NCBI GenBank assembly: GCA_026168455.1 | Contig: CM047426.1 | Span: 79,821,986-79,885,985, forward strand | Direction: 5' to 3' | Source of the DNA: Theocolax elegans | Taxonomy: Eukaryota; Arthropoda; Insecta; Hymenoptera; Cerocephalidae | DNA: 64,000 bases | In this document: in pieces, positions 23,456 through 36,654 of the stretch | Layout of the letters: every line of letters begins with the position of its first letter | How positions within the stretch are numbered: the first letter of the stretch is position 1 | Position numbers and translations under genes: made by a program | Notes under the pieces: model-generated | The model's database searches: none | What the model saw: only the letters and a program-made list of their open reading frames with translations | What the model was told of the DNA's origin: nothing

Positions 23456-25069
23456 GGAGAGATGGTTTGTTCAGGAATTCATTGCTTGGTCTGCTAGAAA
23501 TGTTTCTACTTCGAAATGGAATATCTTATTCATTTTTTTTAGATTTTTATGTGATCGAGTGAGAGTTGAGTAAATTATAACATATAAATTAATCCGTATA
23601 AAATACTATAACATATAAAATTTAATTTTTTAGTCTTGCATTTGTGTAAAATTACACAGCGAAATAAATTACCACTTATTTTTAAATGCATTAAAATTTA
23701 ACCGTCCTAAATTATAAAGAAGAATTTTGTTTGCCACACAAATTGATTGTTTTATTTTACTCGTTATATAAAATTTAATATAATGTTTAATTGAGTTAAG
23801 TAAAACTTCCCATTTTTATCGATTTTTACAAGTTTAAACGTATTTAGTTAAACATTTAATAGTTGAAAAATTCATTATTTAAATTTATAAGAACTGTTAT
23901 AACATATTTAATAAAGTTATGATGAGAGTAATATATTTAAAGGGAGAATAAAATATCTCTCTTTAAGAAATTCTGAAGATAATAGATGAACATGTACGAG
24001 ACCGTGTGGTTTTTTGCTATCCAAGCCCAGGATTCAATTTTAATATTACAGAGAATATAAGAGCTAACGTGTTTTTTACCCCGCTACCTATTTTTGTTAA
24101 AAAAACTCAGGGGGTAAGTAATATTATTTATGCAATGAGCCGAATGCGAAATATGTGAAAATGAGCGGATATACGAGCGAAAGTTTTGGTTTTGGGTGAA
24201 CGAAACGAAAGGCAGTAAATGATAAAGTGAACGAGAGAGCTTGAAGAAAACGAAGGTTTGAAAACAGAGTTTGAAAAAAGTTAAAAATTTTCAATTTATA
24301 GGCTTTTGAATGCGTATGTTCTGAAAGGTATCCCGAAAATTCAACGCTCCAAACCTTAAACAATGCAGTTATGCTTTTGAGTTCAAATCGACAAGTGGCG
24401 ATGCGTTCGTGAACTTGTAGTTTCGTTTCTACAGAGAAAATAAAAAATTTATAAACAATATAGTTCGTTTTAAAAAATATATTACTCAAAACAATATTGT
24501 ATTGTATGCAATGGAATTGAAAATTTGATACATTTAGCTAAACATAAATTAGTCGAATATGTAGTACTTCTCTAAACTAATTTGAGTAAAATTAGAGACC
24601 CATTAATTTAATTATAAATCAATTTCAAATACTTTATAACAATACTTTATTTATCAATTTCTGTTAGACTATGAATAACAATAAAATTTTATTGAAATCT
24701 AAATTCAATTTATAATGGATGAATGATCGAGCAGGTCAAAAAATCGGTTTTTAATTCCCGTTAGACATTTTTGATATTAAATATCAAAATTTCATTTAAT
24801 TTGGCAATAAACTTCGTTTGGTATTCCATCAATTCAATAAATAATAATTAAAAAGATAGATAATTCGTTTTTCCATTCAAGTTACTCAACCTTGAATAGA
24901 TGAAAAATATTTTAATGTTAAGAGAAATAGTAAAAAGATTGTAAATTTAAAATTAAAATTAAAACAAATGTTATTATACAACGTAACAAAAAATGTAAAA
25001 ACTAAAGAAAAAATGAATAAAATAATAATAAATTCGTTATTTCGCAATTCGCTTACATTTAATTAACCA
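23456..25069. other. A+T-rich non-coding desert
   Basis: About 1.6 kb of A+T-rich DNA with a slightly mixed patch at 24000-24430. A 121-codon minus frame (24124-24489) is Phe/Ser/Lys-rich and shows no motif. No repeats. Confidence 0.55.
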
Positions 25070-25740
25070 GATATTCAGTCGATCGAACTCGAAAAAAGAG
25101 TGTCTCAAACGCAAAGAAACATTTCAGAGGGTCAGACGGAATTGCGGTAAAAAAATTCTATTCCATTTGATTCTGACGCGTGGACGGGGAAATGGGACGT
25201 CGTTCGGCGAACGGGCAGAGGAACAATTTATTGGCTAGGCCGTAACACACTGAGCGTGAATGCGAGAAAGAATTTATATACATTTTTTTCCTCTCACAGA
25301 TGGTTTCTACGTTTATTATCGGCGACAGTTGCGGTCAACCTCTGTTAAATACGTTCATCGAACGAATTATTCGTGCATTTTAGATAAATCGATGAGCTTT
25401 TCCACCGCATGAAGAAAAAAAATTATTATCAACGCACCAATAATTTTCGACTGTCATAATCAATCAATTTTTTTTAGATAATTGATTCTTCTTTATTTTT
25501 AAGGTCGATCACGAGAAAATTTGGCATATTTCTCGTGTCTTAATTAAATGAGGGAGGGCGGAAGTGTCAGGTTCTAAAATTTATTACGGATAGTACGTGA
25601 GCCCGAAATAACGACTGTGTTTAACGCGGGTAAAATATATACATATCACGTAAGAGTATGTAATCAAGACCACCCATCGATAGGTCGCGCTCGGCCCGAA
25701 ACATGCGATCGCGCTGGGCTTAGTTGAGAAAAAAATTCCG
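25070..25740. other. Two small G+C-richer patches
   Basis: CpG-containing patches at about 25070-25260 and 25540-25735 with A+T-rich sequence between. No open frame of 60 codons, so these are clearly non-coding. The second patch holds ATCGAT and GCGATCGCGC. Confidence 0.45.
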
Positions 25741-26519
25741 ATCGTTATCCGTGGAATTGAGCAGCAATGTATTAGGGTTGAGTTCTACATTTTACTTGGA
25801 ATAATTTAATAGTTTTATTTCCTTAAGAAAAAGCACGCTTTTAACGTCCAGTTGAAAAGTATATTTGCATTACTCTAATTCTAAAAGTTTATCTTTATTT
25901 TATCGTTTAGTTCGGTATTTTCTTTCATACCCCCTGTGAGGAAGTTTTGTTATCGTATTTCGTACGTCAATAATCTGGGTTTTCATCTCATTTTATCCCT
26001 AACTTATGTAACTATTTGTTTATCGATATATTAAAGACTGGTTATTAATGTTATATCAAAGAATATTTCATAGGTTGTATTATCAAATTACTATTATCTA
26101 TATATTCCGCATAATTTTTAGTAAATTTACATAAAAGATATTTTCAAAATTGAGAAAAATGTTTAAAAATATACATTTTTCTCGCTTAATTAAGCTGTGA
26201 GTTCTACACCAAAGCCATGTTTTGATGAAGGGACTATGTCAAACTATGTATTAATGGGTTTGCGATATTTTTAAAGCGGACTGGAATTTTAGAATTACCA
26301 GAATATTTTTGAAAACAAGGTGGAAAAAATACCGTTAATATTGTATAATACTGATTAATTTGTCAATTTGAAATTGCCAAAGAAAATGTAGAGGTTTGCG
26401 TGAGGAATAACGAGATTACTATTTACGAGGAAAAAATGTGCCTTATCCGCATGATTCGGGCAAGAATAGTAAATTAATTCACGGTTAACGTTGAATCATT
26501 TTATTACACAGACACTTTA
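25741..26519. other. A+T-rich non-coding segment
   Basis: A+T-rich spacer without open frames, repeats or inverted repeats that I could see. Confidence 0.6.
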
Positions 26520-26959
26520 TTTTTACTTAGCGCCGGAATAACCATAATCTCGCGATACGAACGGGCACGTTAATAGTATGAAATGGGTTTAAAAGATAAC
26601 GGGGATAACCAAAAATTCGCTATCGAAATCCCCGCGGGTGCAATAAATCAAGGAATTTTAACTGTCCATAAAACAGGACATTACGACGTCTGAATAAAGC
26701 AGTGGATGAAAGAGGGAGCGAGAGAGAATCATCCCACAATGTCCAGGCCGTCCAATCATAAAAACATTTACATTCCTCCTCGGCCGCAAAATATCAGCGG
26801 TACGCGCAATAAAAGACGGCCAAAACACGGGGAAAGCTCGCGGACGGCTCGTGAATTCCGGAGCGGCGCTCCCCTTATCGTAATTACGCATAATAACTCC
26901 TTATCTGGCCAAGTGCAATACAGTCGTATTATGCTGATGGAATCATTGGTAAATACGCG

Positions 26960-26991
<32 letters not shown>

Positions 26992-27369
26992 CGATCGCCC
27001 ACCTCTGATTACGAGGTAAAATAATATCCTTAACGAGGGAAAGTAATTACGCAATAGCGTGCACGAAAATACTTCTTTTGACATTGAGCGGGACTCACGT
27101 GACACATCGCTTGCCTCTTTTCTCTTTTTAGTCATATGTATATACACATACAATCCTACCCGGAGAAAATCCAAATGAATTTATCAGGGAGAACGGTCCA
27201 GGACATTTTTCACTTCTACACGCCTGGATTCGCGAGTTTATACGGGAGGAACACTTTTTCACTCGGTGAATGCTCTACGAAATCTGATGCTGAGGTGTTT
27301 TGTACAGCGTGCTCAAGATTCTGTCTTTTATTTTTGTTTATGTGTTTGGGGGTCACCTAACTTTCCAGC
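26520..27369. other. CpG-rich island with GA repeat
   Basis: CpG-rich core at 26530-26890, a GA repeat at 26960-26990 and mixed sequence to 27360. A plus frame (26706-27008) and a minus frame (26658-26891) overlap; the plus product ends in Arg-Glu runs from the GA repeat. No gene supported. Confidence 0.5.
26960..26990. repeat. (GA)n microsatellite
   Basis: About 31 bases of GA dinucleotide repeat with one AAA interruption near its 3' end. Confidence 0.95.
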
Positions 27370-27899
27370 TCTTTGAAACTCATTCATTATATACGCACCT
27401 CTTGATCCGCACGCGATGTCTTTATTGGATAATAGATATTAATACTCGAGCTTAATATTTTCGTGCAAAAAATTTGATCTACAATTAATGAAATTAATAA
27501 TCTTAAAAATATTATTATCTATGAGCAATGTGTCGCATTGCCTATATGAATAGGATTTTCTTATCCTCTAAACTATGTAATGCAGCTAAATTAACTTCCG
27601 ACTGGTCTTAAGCACCCGTGGAGCGAAGAATAACAAAAGCTACATAAAATTCAAGAGGTTTTCACAACAAATATCAATAACATAAAATTGAAAAATTTTT
27701 CGATAAAAAAAAGAAGCACAAATTTCCACAAAATACAATATTTCCGGTACGAAACGAAATGAAAGAATTATAAAGGCCGTTGTGATAAAATCGCAATAAC
27801 TTCGATTCAACTCACGCGCGGAAGGTATAAAATAAACCAAAAATTGATTTTCGAAAAACTTGGCTCCCCGAAAGTAAAAGTCCGAAACAAAAGGGGCAT
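27370..27899. other. A+T-rich non-coding segment
   Basis: A+T-rich spacer. The 89-codon minus frame (27640-27909) is Phe/Tyr/Ile-rich without a motif. Confidence 0.55.
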
Positions 27900-28335
27900 C
27901 GAAAACCATATAGGTTGCAATGTACGCGTAGATCGAGAAGGAAAATTAGGAAAAGAGACTCGTACTGCTCCTAAATCGAAATATAGCTGTAAGGGATGCA
28001 CGCGCGTGTAAGACAACGAGGGCAAAAGAGGGCGGGAACCAAGCGAGAAAGAGAGATAGAGAAAGGGATCTCGGGCGAGAGCATATGGTTAAGCCATAAT
28101 GGTGGAAGTGATATATTTAAACCCGGCAAAGTTTGGCGAGCTCGGGCGTGCCCCGCATAAGTTTACATTATCTTACCATCTGATAGCAACTGCACTCTCT
28201 CTCCCTCTCTCACTAACCCCCTCTTACTCTCTCTTTGTCCCACTACCTATTCCTCTCTGCATCTCTCTCCATCTCTTCATCTCTCTCACTCTCTCTCTCT
28301 CCCTCTTTCTCTTGATTTTATCTACTACTACCCAG
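27900..28335. other. Mixed island with long CT tract
   Basis: Purine-rich and CpG-containing at 27920-28090, then a long pyrimidine tract on the plus strand at 28193-28315. The 120-codon frame at 28099-28461 is Leu/Ser/Pro-rich because of that tract and is not a gene. Confidence 0.55.
28193..28315. repeat. Interrupted (CT)n pyrimidine tract
   Basis: About 120 bases of mostly C and T on the plus strand, made of CT runs separated by single A or G bases. On the minus strand it reads as GAGAG clusters, the GAGA-factor core in Drosophila. Confidence 0.9.
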
Positions 28336-31129
28336 AGGTTACGAATTTCTACAGTAGAACGAAGCTGGACAACGATTGATTCATTTATTTACGCTTCTAG
28401 AGTTAAATGGGTCGACATTTTAATTTTTAAATTCGACTTTTCTTTTTTAAACCCAAGCTAAATTATAACTTTGTTCAACTCAGATTCGCGCGTATGCAAT
28501 TTTAACGCCGTTTTTATCACGGGATCATATTTAATTTTATAGACTACGATCGATATAGGATTGTACGCATACACACATTTGATTTATTTAATTATACAAA
28601 AATTTCTCCAACATTGCACTGATATCACGGATTTGGCTAATTTATTTATACACCAAAAACGAAATATAGCACAGTGTAATTATCCTAATAAAATAGAATG
28701 GCTACTTTAATTATTATAAATGATTTCTAGCGTGCAGGTCTAAAATTATTAAATTTTATGCAACCTACGACAAAAGGTGAACAGACATAGGAAATGGATG
28801 ACAAAAACAGTTAATTCGTAAGATTACAAAGTGAACCTGTCAATACTTAACTTAATGAAAAAATCTACTTGTTAATAACTCAAACAAAGAATAGGAGATA
28901 ATCTACGGAACGATTGTCCAGGATTAATCGAGGGGCTCGTAAAATAATATCCATGAGAATTCGGAGGCGTCGAGTCGAAAGCGAATATGCCGCGAGGTAT
29001 TTCACATAAAGATAAAGGGACGGGTTGGCTTTGTATGAATAAATATGAAAGCATTTTTGCTAGGCTTAGGCTCGCGCCCGCTAATGTTGCCTTTGTGTAT
29101 TACATGCCGGCAAAGCTTAAGATTATATGCGGGTGGGAACTGCTCAGAGAGTTTTTATTAACGATAATCCCGTCGACTGCTTTGTGAATAAACGATGTTC
29201 CACTAGATAGAGAAATTGAGAAGATTTTCTTTTACGAATATATCACGCTATTCTCCTTTGTTATATTAAATTCTCGTCAAAAACGTTAGTCTGATTGTAC
29301 TTTTGAGCACGTATATACGCACACCCATGCGCCATTTTATCGGAAAATTATTTGTCGAGATTCAAAACGTGCGCTTATCATCGCTTTCTTTTATAAATTG
29401 CAATAGACGAAAAAATGTATAAATAAATAACTCTTGTTTTAAATTACTGTATCCACGTTGCAAAAATACCGTACGTTGTAGACGGCCCTTACTTAAAATA
29501 ATTTAACTAGCTAGAACATACATTTGTTTGAAACGTCGATAAATAAAGAAGAGTACACAACCGAACCGAAACATTTATGCAGATTTTACATTTATTAAAT
29601 ACAGATATACGTACAAGTTTACGTGTGCATGGAAATGTATGCCCGCATAAAATTTTCACCGTACAAAACAGTTTGAAGTTCGGTCATGTACCGCTTTTAT
29701 AGTTGACCGGAGCACGCGCTTTTAAAAATGTGTTTTAGGAGAGCGAACATTCTTTTAAAAAAACTCGATGGAAGGGTGAGGAAGCTGCATCGACCAAACA
29801 ATGGTGCGTGAAAAGAGGTCGTGTCGCTTATCCGTGCCTTTCATGACTTTCGTGATGTTAAACCGCCGAGGGCGTCAACGCTTTAATTACTAAATATAAT
29901 AAGGTCGAATTAATGCTACCTGACCTGCGCCGCCGACTGATTCTCATCGTATCTTTCTTTTTCCATCTTTCTACTCGTTTTCATTCTACTTTCCTTTCAT
30001 GATTTTACTACCGGGCTTTCAGATATACTGACAAATTGCGCGTTTGATAGGGTTTTATTCCAAGTAATAATGCTAATTTTATTAGATTTATACAAAATGG
30101 AATTATTTATTCTCCGATAAGTATTTACAACCTCTATTTGTAAGACGATACACAATAATCTTTCCTGGCTGCCCGTTTACTTATTCACACTACTTGAGTT
30201 GAGTCGCTTGAGCTGATATTTTCTACGTTATAATATTCATTGAATTTTGTATAAGATGAGAAAAGCAACAGTTTCTTTTTAATTGAGGTAAAATCTAGGT
30301 CGGCTTGAATAATAATAAAATAATTAAAATATGCCTTATATTACGCTAATTAATTCATTAGGAGGTAAGTATGTCAATTTTGTTGTTTAAAATAACCTTA
30401 GTGAACTTATTTTTTTTAAAAAACGATTATATCAGATTTCTTAAGATTTATATTTAGTAGGTATTTCATTTCTGCGACGGTTTAGAGAATTTATTAAAGG
30501 AAAGTATAAAATTAGCTTATATTTTTATCAATACCCGTACGATATGCATTAAGAGAATATAATACGTATTTTATAATATTAATTACAATTTTGTTTAAAT
30601 TATTTTTAAAGAATGTATTATTTTGTAGACAAAATTATTTAGATATTCGTTTGACGTACAATATACATTTTATATTATCTCTTATCAATAAAATTCTTGT
30701 ATATTTTATAAAGAAACTATTTTGCTTACTGTATTGTCATTATATTTTTCTTCGCTGCAAAGTTACCTTTTTTTAATATTTTAAAAGTTTTAACGAAACT
30801 TTTAAAATATTTCTTATATTCGCGGTGAAAATAGCAATAATTCTTTAGTTAATTTCTCTACAGTTTGATGAAAAAGATTTATTAATAGTTAATTTAACAT
30901 GTGGAAGGGAATTGTACCGAGGTCCTAAAAAAACATTAATAAAGCATGTTCGAAATCTTCTTAGCACACCCCTCAACCTCCTTGATAGTGTTAAATATAT
31001 TCCATCGTATCGTGGGATTTAGAAAAGATACAATAAAGGAAAAGAAATAAAAAATTATAACATAAGCTTTCGTTTGAAATAAAATAACAAATTCTCGCCG
31101 AAAAAGAGAGAAATAAAGGCTTTAGGTAT
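28336..31129. other. A+T-rich desert with two small G+C-richer patches
   Basis: About 2.8 kb, mostly A+T-rich, with CpG-containing patches at 28915-29120 and 29740-29960. It holds the perfect hairpin at 30775-30811. Open frames (28872-29054, 28987-29187, 30591-30776) are short and uninformative. Confidence 0.55.
30775..30811. repeat. 16-bp perfect inverted repeat, 5-base loop
   Basis: Left arm AATATTTTAAAAGTTT (30775-30790) and right arm AAACTTTTAAAATATT (30796-30811) are exact reverse complements around the loop TAACG. The arms are A+T-rich, so the stem would be weak per base pair. No T run follows that would suggest a terminator. Confidence 0.85.
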
Positions 31130-31435
31130 CCACGTCAAGAATTGCAAGTCTCAAGATGCATAACGTAATCGAGAGGGGCTTGGGCGATGCACCATTAGCG
31201 AGGTGCGCTTCACCGGTAGAACCTCGCTTCCCTCTCCCCGTCCGTATAGCTATTAACCGTTATCTTTGTATTACGATCAATTCTTACCTAACGGTAATTG
31301 CGCGGAAAACTACCTCGACTTAGCCTCTCTCTACCCGGGAAACCCGTGAACATTCTTGCTTCTCTTGCTACCTCACGGTATGTTTCTCTCTTCATTTTTA
31401 GAGCTTCTCCTGATGCTCTAGACTCTACGCATGGT
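31130..31435. other. CpG-rich island
   Basis: G+C-richer block with CpGs and short CTC runs; no open frame of 60 codons, so it is non-coding on this evidence. Sharp boundaries with A+T-rich DNA on both sides. Confidence 0.5.
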
Positions 31436-32149
31436 AAAGGTTCTTGCGTTAAATTTAACATTTTTTAATGGACTATCTTTTTTTTTTTAAAAAACTCAGG
31501 TAGATATCGCAGGTATTTCAACGATCAAGAAGTTTGTGAAAGTCAAAGTTTTATTGAAAAATTAACACTTGTTATTCTAAAATAAGTACTGGTCTTTGTA
31601 ATTCGACAATAAAACATCTCACGCTTTCAAAATAATTACCCTTAATTTTTTAAATGTGCAATAGTTTCGTCTTTTTTAAAGAATATTGCTTTGAAGGTAA
31701 TGTAAACATTTCTTCAATATTTAGGTTGTAACAATACTTAATTTTATATTCAATTTAATAATAATTTATTTAAATTAAATTATTCTAAATGATTTGTGTT
31801 TTTAATTTGCAATTATTGTCGGAATTTACAGAGTTTTGTAGGCAGATCCCTGCAATTTGAGAATCACATCGCGTTAATTCTAAGAAAACATTATTTTAAA
31901 TTAATATTGAATACTATAAAATGAAAAGTAGAAAAAATATGTTTTTATATTATTTTAGTTGCAGAACAACAACATTCTTAACTAAATTAGCTCTAAAGAA
32001 AAAAATTTGAAAAAAGAAATGAAAAATAGCCCGTAATTTTGAATAGGTCACTGTCATAAACGTCGATTTCATAACTTTCTACAATTTTACCAAGCAATAA
32101 AACCAAGCTCGATATAACAAAAAGATAAAGAAGAGTAGAGTAAAAAAAA
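31436..32149. other. A+T-rich non-coding segment
   Basis: A+T-rich spacer beginning with a 10-base T run at about 31479-31488. No open frame of 60 codons and no repeat family. Confidence 0.6.
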
Positions 32150-32515
32150 TTAAAGAAGTCCTCTCTCGTAATCTTTGCCTCCGGGCGTTATCCTCCCTCT
32201 TTAAGAACATTACGTCCTTTAGGCCGCTCAATCTGAAAACGCGGGGAATGCGTTATCGCGATTCGACGCCACTCGCGAACGCGAGAAAATTTTATATCGG
32301 CCGACTCGAAATCTTTAGGGTTGCGCGTGCGCGCTCTCTTGGATTTTTAACGGCGCCTCGTAAAATGCCGTCGAGGCCCTGATAAGTTTGACATTACGCA
32401 CGATCGTATAAGCGTAAAGTGAAGTGTTCCGTGCGCAGCGCACAATCCGCTACATAAAGCAGTCTTAGGTGTCTTAAACTCGCGCGAGTGATGATTTTCG
32501 GCACGGTATTGAAAG
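32150..32515. other. CpG-rich island, no open frame
   Basis: CpG-dense from 32180 to 32490 with no open frame of 60 codons on either strand, which makes it a clean non-coding island. It contains an alternating purine-pyrimidine run at about 32322-32334 (TGCGCGTGCGCGC). Confidence 0.55.
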
Positions 32516-33819
32516 AAGGGTGGTAATAAAAAATATATGTTTTGTTTTTTTTCCTAGAGGGGAAAGGAAGAAGTTATATACCATGTTTTTTCTTTTTCTT
32601 CTAAGGCGATAGGTTGTTTGGACTGATACGCTCTTTTTATAGTTATTGTGCGGTTTTTATGTCGAATAAAATCTATGGACAATCGTGGTCTAGGGAATGC
32701 GTTTACTGCTACTACGTATTAGCTCCTCGTATTATTTTATTTACCGTTCTGGCTATAATTGATTTTCTCCAGATCGTCGGATTATTATTTTACTCTCTCA
32801 TAGTTGCCAAGATTTTCGTAGATATTTTCTACGTTTATTCCGTTATCCGACTTACGTTACGATAATAAAATGTATTACATGCTTATGTACAATCGTGCGA
32901 TCCATGCAAACGATAGATTATTACACAGATAGTCTTTATGTACGTAAAGTTTTTGCGATGAAAGTTATAAAGCGAAAGAGTCGTATCTCCCTTTCAAAGT
33001 GAAACGTTTATAAGCTGGGTATGACTTTTTGCAGCATTTCAATTATACTTTATTACGTTGAATTTCCATTCGTTTCATGGAAAGAGCTTCCGTGTAATAT
33101 TTTATATATATTTATTTAATTCGGATTTTAAACAGAAATAATTTAAACTTTGTACGGTATTAGTTTTTGTCAAAGTAAAATTTTTCACGCATGCAAGTGT
33201 ATAGTTTTAAAACTACATAAATGTGTTCATTTCGAAGGACTTGCTTTACTTTGCATTAAAGAAATGTTGCGCTGTATGTACGATTATTTGTATAACTTAT
33301 ATTTTAATGAATTACATGCAAAAATATTTTATACTCTAACAACACACAAAATATTTCATTAAAATTTAATTTTAATATATCTGTTTATTCTTCCAGCTAT
33401 TTCCATAAATATTACTTTTTATTAGACAACTGTGTAACTTTAAAATTAATAAAAAGTTTTGGACTTTCTTTTGAAAATACTAAAATATTGTAGATTTATT
33501 CTAATTTTACATACTTTTATATTTTCTAACATTAAATTAGATATTACCAGGAAAATATTATTTAATTATTAAAATAAATGTTGAAAACCTTATTAGCATT
33601 ATTTTTTTATCTTGCATAATACAATTTGTAATAGTTACAATATGATTAAATTACCATATATATTAATGTTCTTGAATAAAGATCACAAAAGACTGAAAAA
33701 AATCTTGACGAAAGCAGAACTAACATGAAAAGTGGTGGGTAAGTAAATAATTTCGAAATTGAAAGAGCATCTCTGTAAAAAGCTGCAAAAGAAATAATCT
33801 TAAATAAACAACCTCGAGA
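32516..33819. other. A+T-rich non-coding desert
   Basis: A+T-rich DNA, slightly mixed at 32600-32870. Frames at 32614-32865 and 33150-33362 are Tyr/Phe/Ile-rich. The first gives a hydrophobic product, but its composition is what A+T-rich DNA gives by chance, and I see no family signature. Confidence 0.5.
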
Positions 33820-35070
33820 TTCGGGCAGGAGTCCTTCGTTTAACACGGTCTCCTCGAATTAGGCCCCTCGAAGAGTCAAAAGTCCAAAAATAATCTAGTT
33901 TCTTCACTAATTCGTATAAAAAGAATTTGGCGATTCAAGCTGCCTTCCGGAAAGAAATATGAAAATCCAAAAGACACGCGGCACAAAGGATCCTGCCTTT
34001 CCGGAGGCTCGTGCAATACGCCGGGAGCATGAAAAATAAATTGAAAGTACGAAGTTGCCCGGAGTAAAGTGCAAAAGGGGTGGCTTAGGGAGGGAGTGAG
34101 TGTAGCGAGGATACGAAACTTTTCGGAGCCAGCCAGAGATCAAATTAACTTGCAGCCTCGGCGCATAGCCCGCTTTTCTCTCTGTCCGTTTCCCGATCCC
34201 TACGTTTCGCCTCGCTTACTCTCTTCCTCTCTTCCCCTCCCTCCCGCTCTCTCTCTCTCTCTCTCACACACACGCTTAGTCTCTCTTTTCCTCTGCCAGT
34301 GTTGTTTCTCCTTTTTTTTAGGGCTTTCTAATCTCTCTTTTACTCGGTTTATCCGACTGAGACATGGCAGGTATTCCGTATCTTCATTTGTTTGACATTT
34401 ATAACAGACGCGAGATGATTTATTGTTGGAAATTATGCTATATGTTTAGCAATTGTGTGAAATTAAGTACCATATAAACACAATTATTTTAATTGTTCTC
34501 ACTAATCCAAGATTTTTTTCTCCATCCTTCGTTAATTGATTTTCTAGTTTTTTCACAAGTTTCTAAGCGATATAAGTAAAACTTAATATGTCTGAAGTTT
34601 ATCAATTAATTGTATAAAAATAAAATTAGAGTGAAATTACGAAAGGAGAAAGAGACCGTGTTCTGCAATCAGGCTTTGTACATCTCCCCATTTTTCTATT
34701 TGAAGCTCTGACGGGCAACGAATTAACTTCCATGGATCCGGCAAAACGAATTATCTTTGAGGTGTGAGTAGAGTCAGAAGGAGCTTACGTTTCCTGGGCG
34801 TCAGTCCTTTCTGCGTCATTAGTTGGCACAGTCAAAGTCGCGTGGCTCACTAGTTCTCGTGTTTCCCACACCGATCGAAAATCCTGGCGCGATGTTTACT
34901 CTCGGTAATGGATTTACAGTCCCGCCGTGGCAAAGTAACGTGGAATCGAGCAGTCTCTTTATTATGAGACGGACGCGCGTGCGCCCACGTCTGATTGATA
35001 TCGGGTTTTGCTACTGGGAAATTTCCCGCGGTTCGCTCTCATGGATGTATTACAAGGCTTACTAAATGCA
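33820..35070. other. Composite G+C-richer region with CT/CA repeat
   Basis: Two CpG-containing blocks, 33820-34380 and 34640-35060, flank an A+T-rich gap. The first contains the CT/CA microsatellite at 34247-34273. Frames at 34069-34395 and 34823-35065 lack recognisable domains, the first being Ser/Leu-rich from the CT tract. Confidence 0.5.
34247..34273. repeat. (CT)n then (CA)n compound microsatellite
   Basis: A CT run of about 18 bases passes directly into a CA run of about 9 bases. Pyrimidine-rich sequence extends upstream to about 34180. Confidence 0.9.
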
Positions 35071-35484
35071 ATTTTCAATGGGAGTTTGCATTCAAATTTG
35101 ATTTAGAAGTTTAATACACGATTTATACGTTTTAAATATTGAGGAAAAGTTTATCTTTCAATTTAATTACATAGCTGTCATAAACCTTCCTTAGAAATAA
35201 CTTTTCAATATCATCGTAATTTATTTATAAAATTATATGTTAAAATAACAATTTGATTATAAAATATGGTAAATGCGTAAATAAAGTATTCGCACTGTAA
35301 TAAAATAGAATATCTATTTCCATAAAAGAAATCACTTGGTTTGCAAATCTTGCTCGAAAAACTCATATGTCTTAGAAATTTCTTTCGCAATTCCACATTA
35401 GAAACGAAGCACGCCAGGTCCAATTGAATCAGCCGAAAGAAAACATATTTACACCGCGAGGGAAAAAATCTTGTTAGAGGGTAA
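35071..35484. other. A+T-rich non-coding segment
   Basis: A+T-rich spacer; the 70-codon minus frame at 35211-35423 has no motif. Confidence 0.55.
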
Positions 35485-35835
35485 GGGGGAAAAATAAGGG
35501 AGAACGTAGAGGCAAGCGTAGAGTTGTTATTGCACCTTGACAGAGACAGATTGCACCTGGCGAAATATCGCGCGTTGTTTTCCCAAGGCCCGTTTCCCGT
35601 GTACTACAATTGCTCTCGATGATAATGCGGGTTCGGGTATTACTGCGCCGCCGCGATAATTGATGCGAGTCTAAGACTGGGGGAAAACACGCAGCTGAAA
35701 GTCCGACGGTTGAGTTTTGAAGGAAGCAGTCGGGCTCGAGTGAAAGGAGCTTTGTTCCTCGGCGCGCGCGCTCACTTCGTTTGTGTTTTCTTTGTGCGGC
35801 TTAACGGGGAGATTTTATGAAGTTGCGAAGTTCGC
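35485..35835. other. CpG-rich island, no open frame
   Basis: CpG-dense from 35560 to 35800, with a short GCGCGCGC run near 35762-35770. No 60-codon open frame on either strand. Candidate non-coding functional element on composition alone. Confidence 0.5.
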
Positions 35836-36654
35836 GGTTATAGATTCAATTGTCTTACTCAGGTAGGGAAGTTATTGTAAGAGGAAGTTGCTATTACCGT
35901 CTGGATTTGAATATGTTATTTTCCTGTTTAGATATAGGATATTTTAGTTTTTTTTTTATCTTTTTAACTAGTCAAATTGTTACAAAATTGAAGAAATATC
36001 TAAGTTAAATTATAAGAAATTCTGATGAAGATTATAGGTATGGTTTTTTCCGAACATCTCCAAGAATGAAATGTTTTAAGGCTTGCATAATGAGCTTTCA
36101 CGGATAAAGATATTCAGTAGTATAAGTCAAGATTATTATAAAGTTTTTTTAAGATTTAACTTTAAGCTACTTTAGTATGCTTTAGAGATTTTTTTAAAAC
36201 TGTACAGTACCTACGAAAATATTATGAAAAATATTCTTTAATAATATGATTATATAAAGTCTTTTAACATTCTAGGACGCTATAAATATATTTTCCAGTT
36301 CGATTATTTTTTTAAAAGTATATATAGTAAATATACAGTCTTTTATGTAAATGATATTAATTTATAAAATGAAATATTTATTTTATAAATAAAATCTCGA
36401 CTTTTGTTATGCAGAAATATAAAATTTATGAATTCCTTACTTTGTGGTAATACGAAATGTAGGATTCTTAAACTATGCAGCAAGGATATTTTATTTTTTA
36501 CAAGAGCTACCTTAAAATTCAACGCATCGTTTTAAGCGCAACAAATCCGAAAATTATAACGCATTATCTACTGAAATACAAGATTATTATTTCAGAAGCG
36601 CAAAATTGCGGTTCGTCTAATCTGCATATATAAAATTTGACGCCAGACATATAA
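35836..36654. other. A+T-rich non-coding segment
   Basis: Very A+T-rich, with T runs and no open frame of 60 codons. No repeat family seen. Confidence 0.6.
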
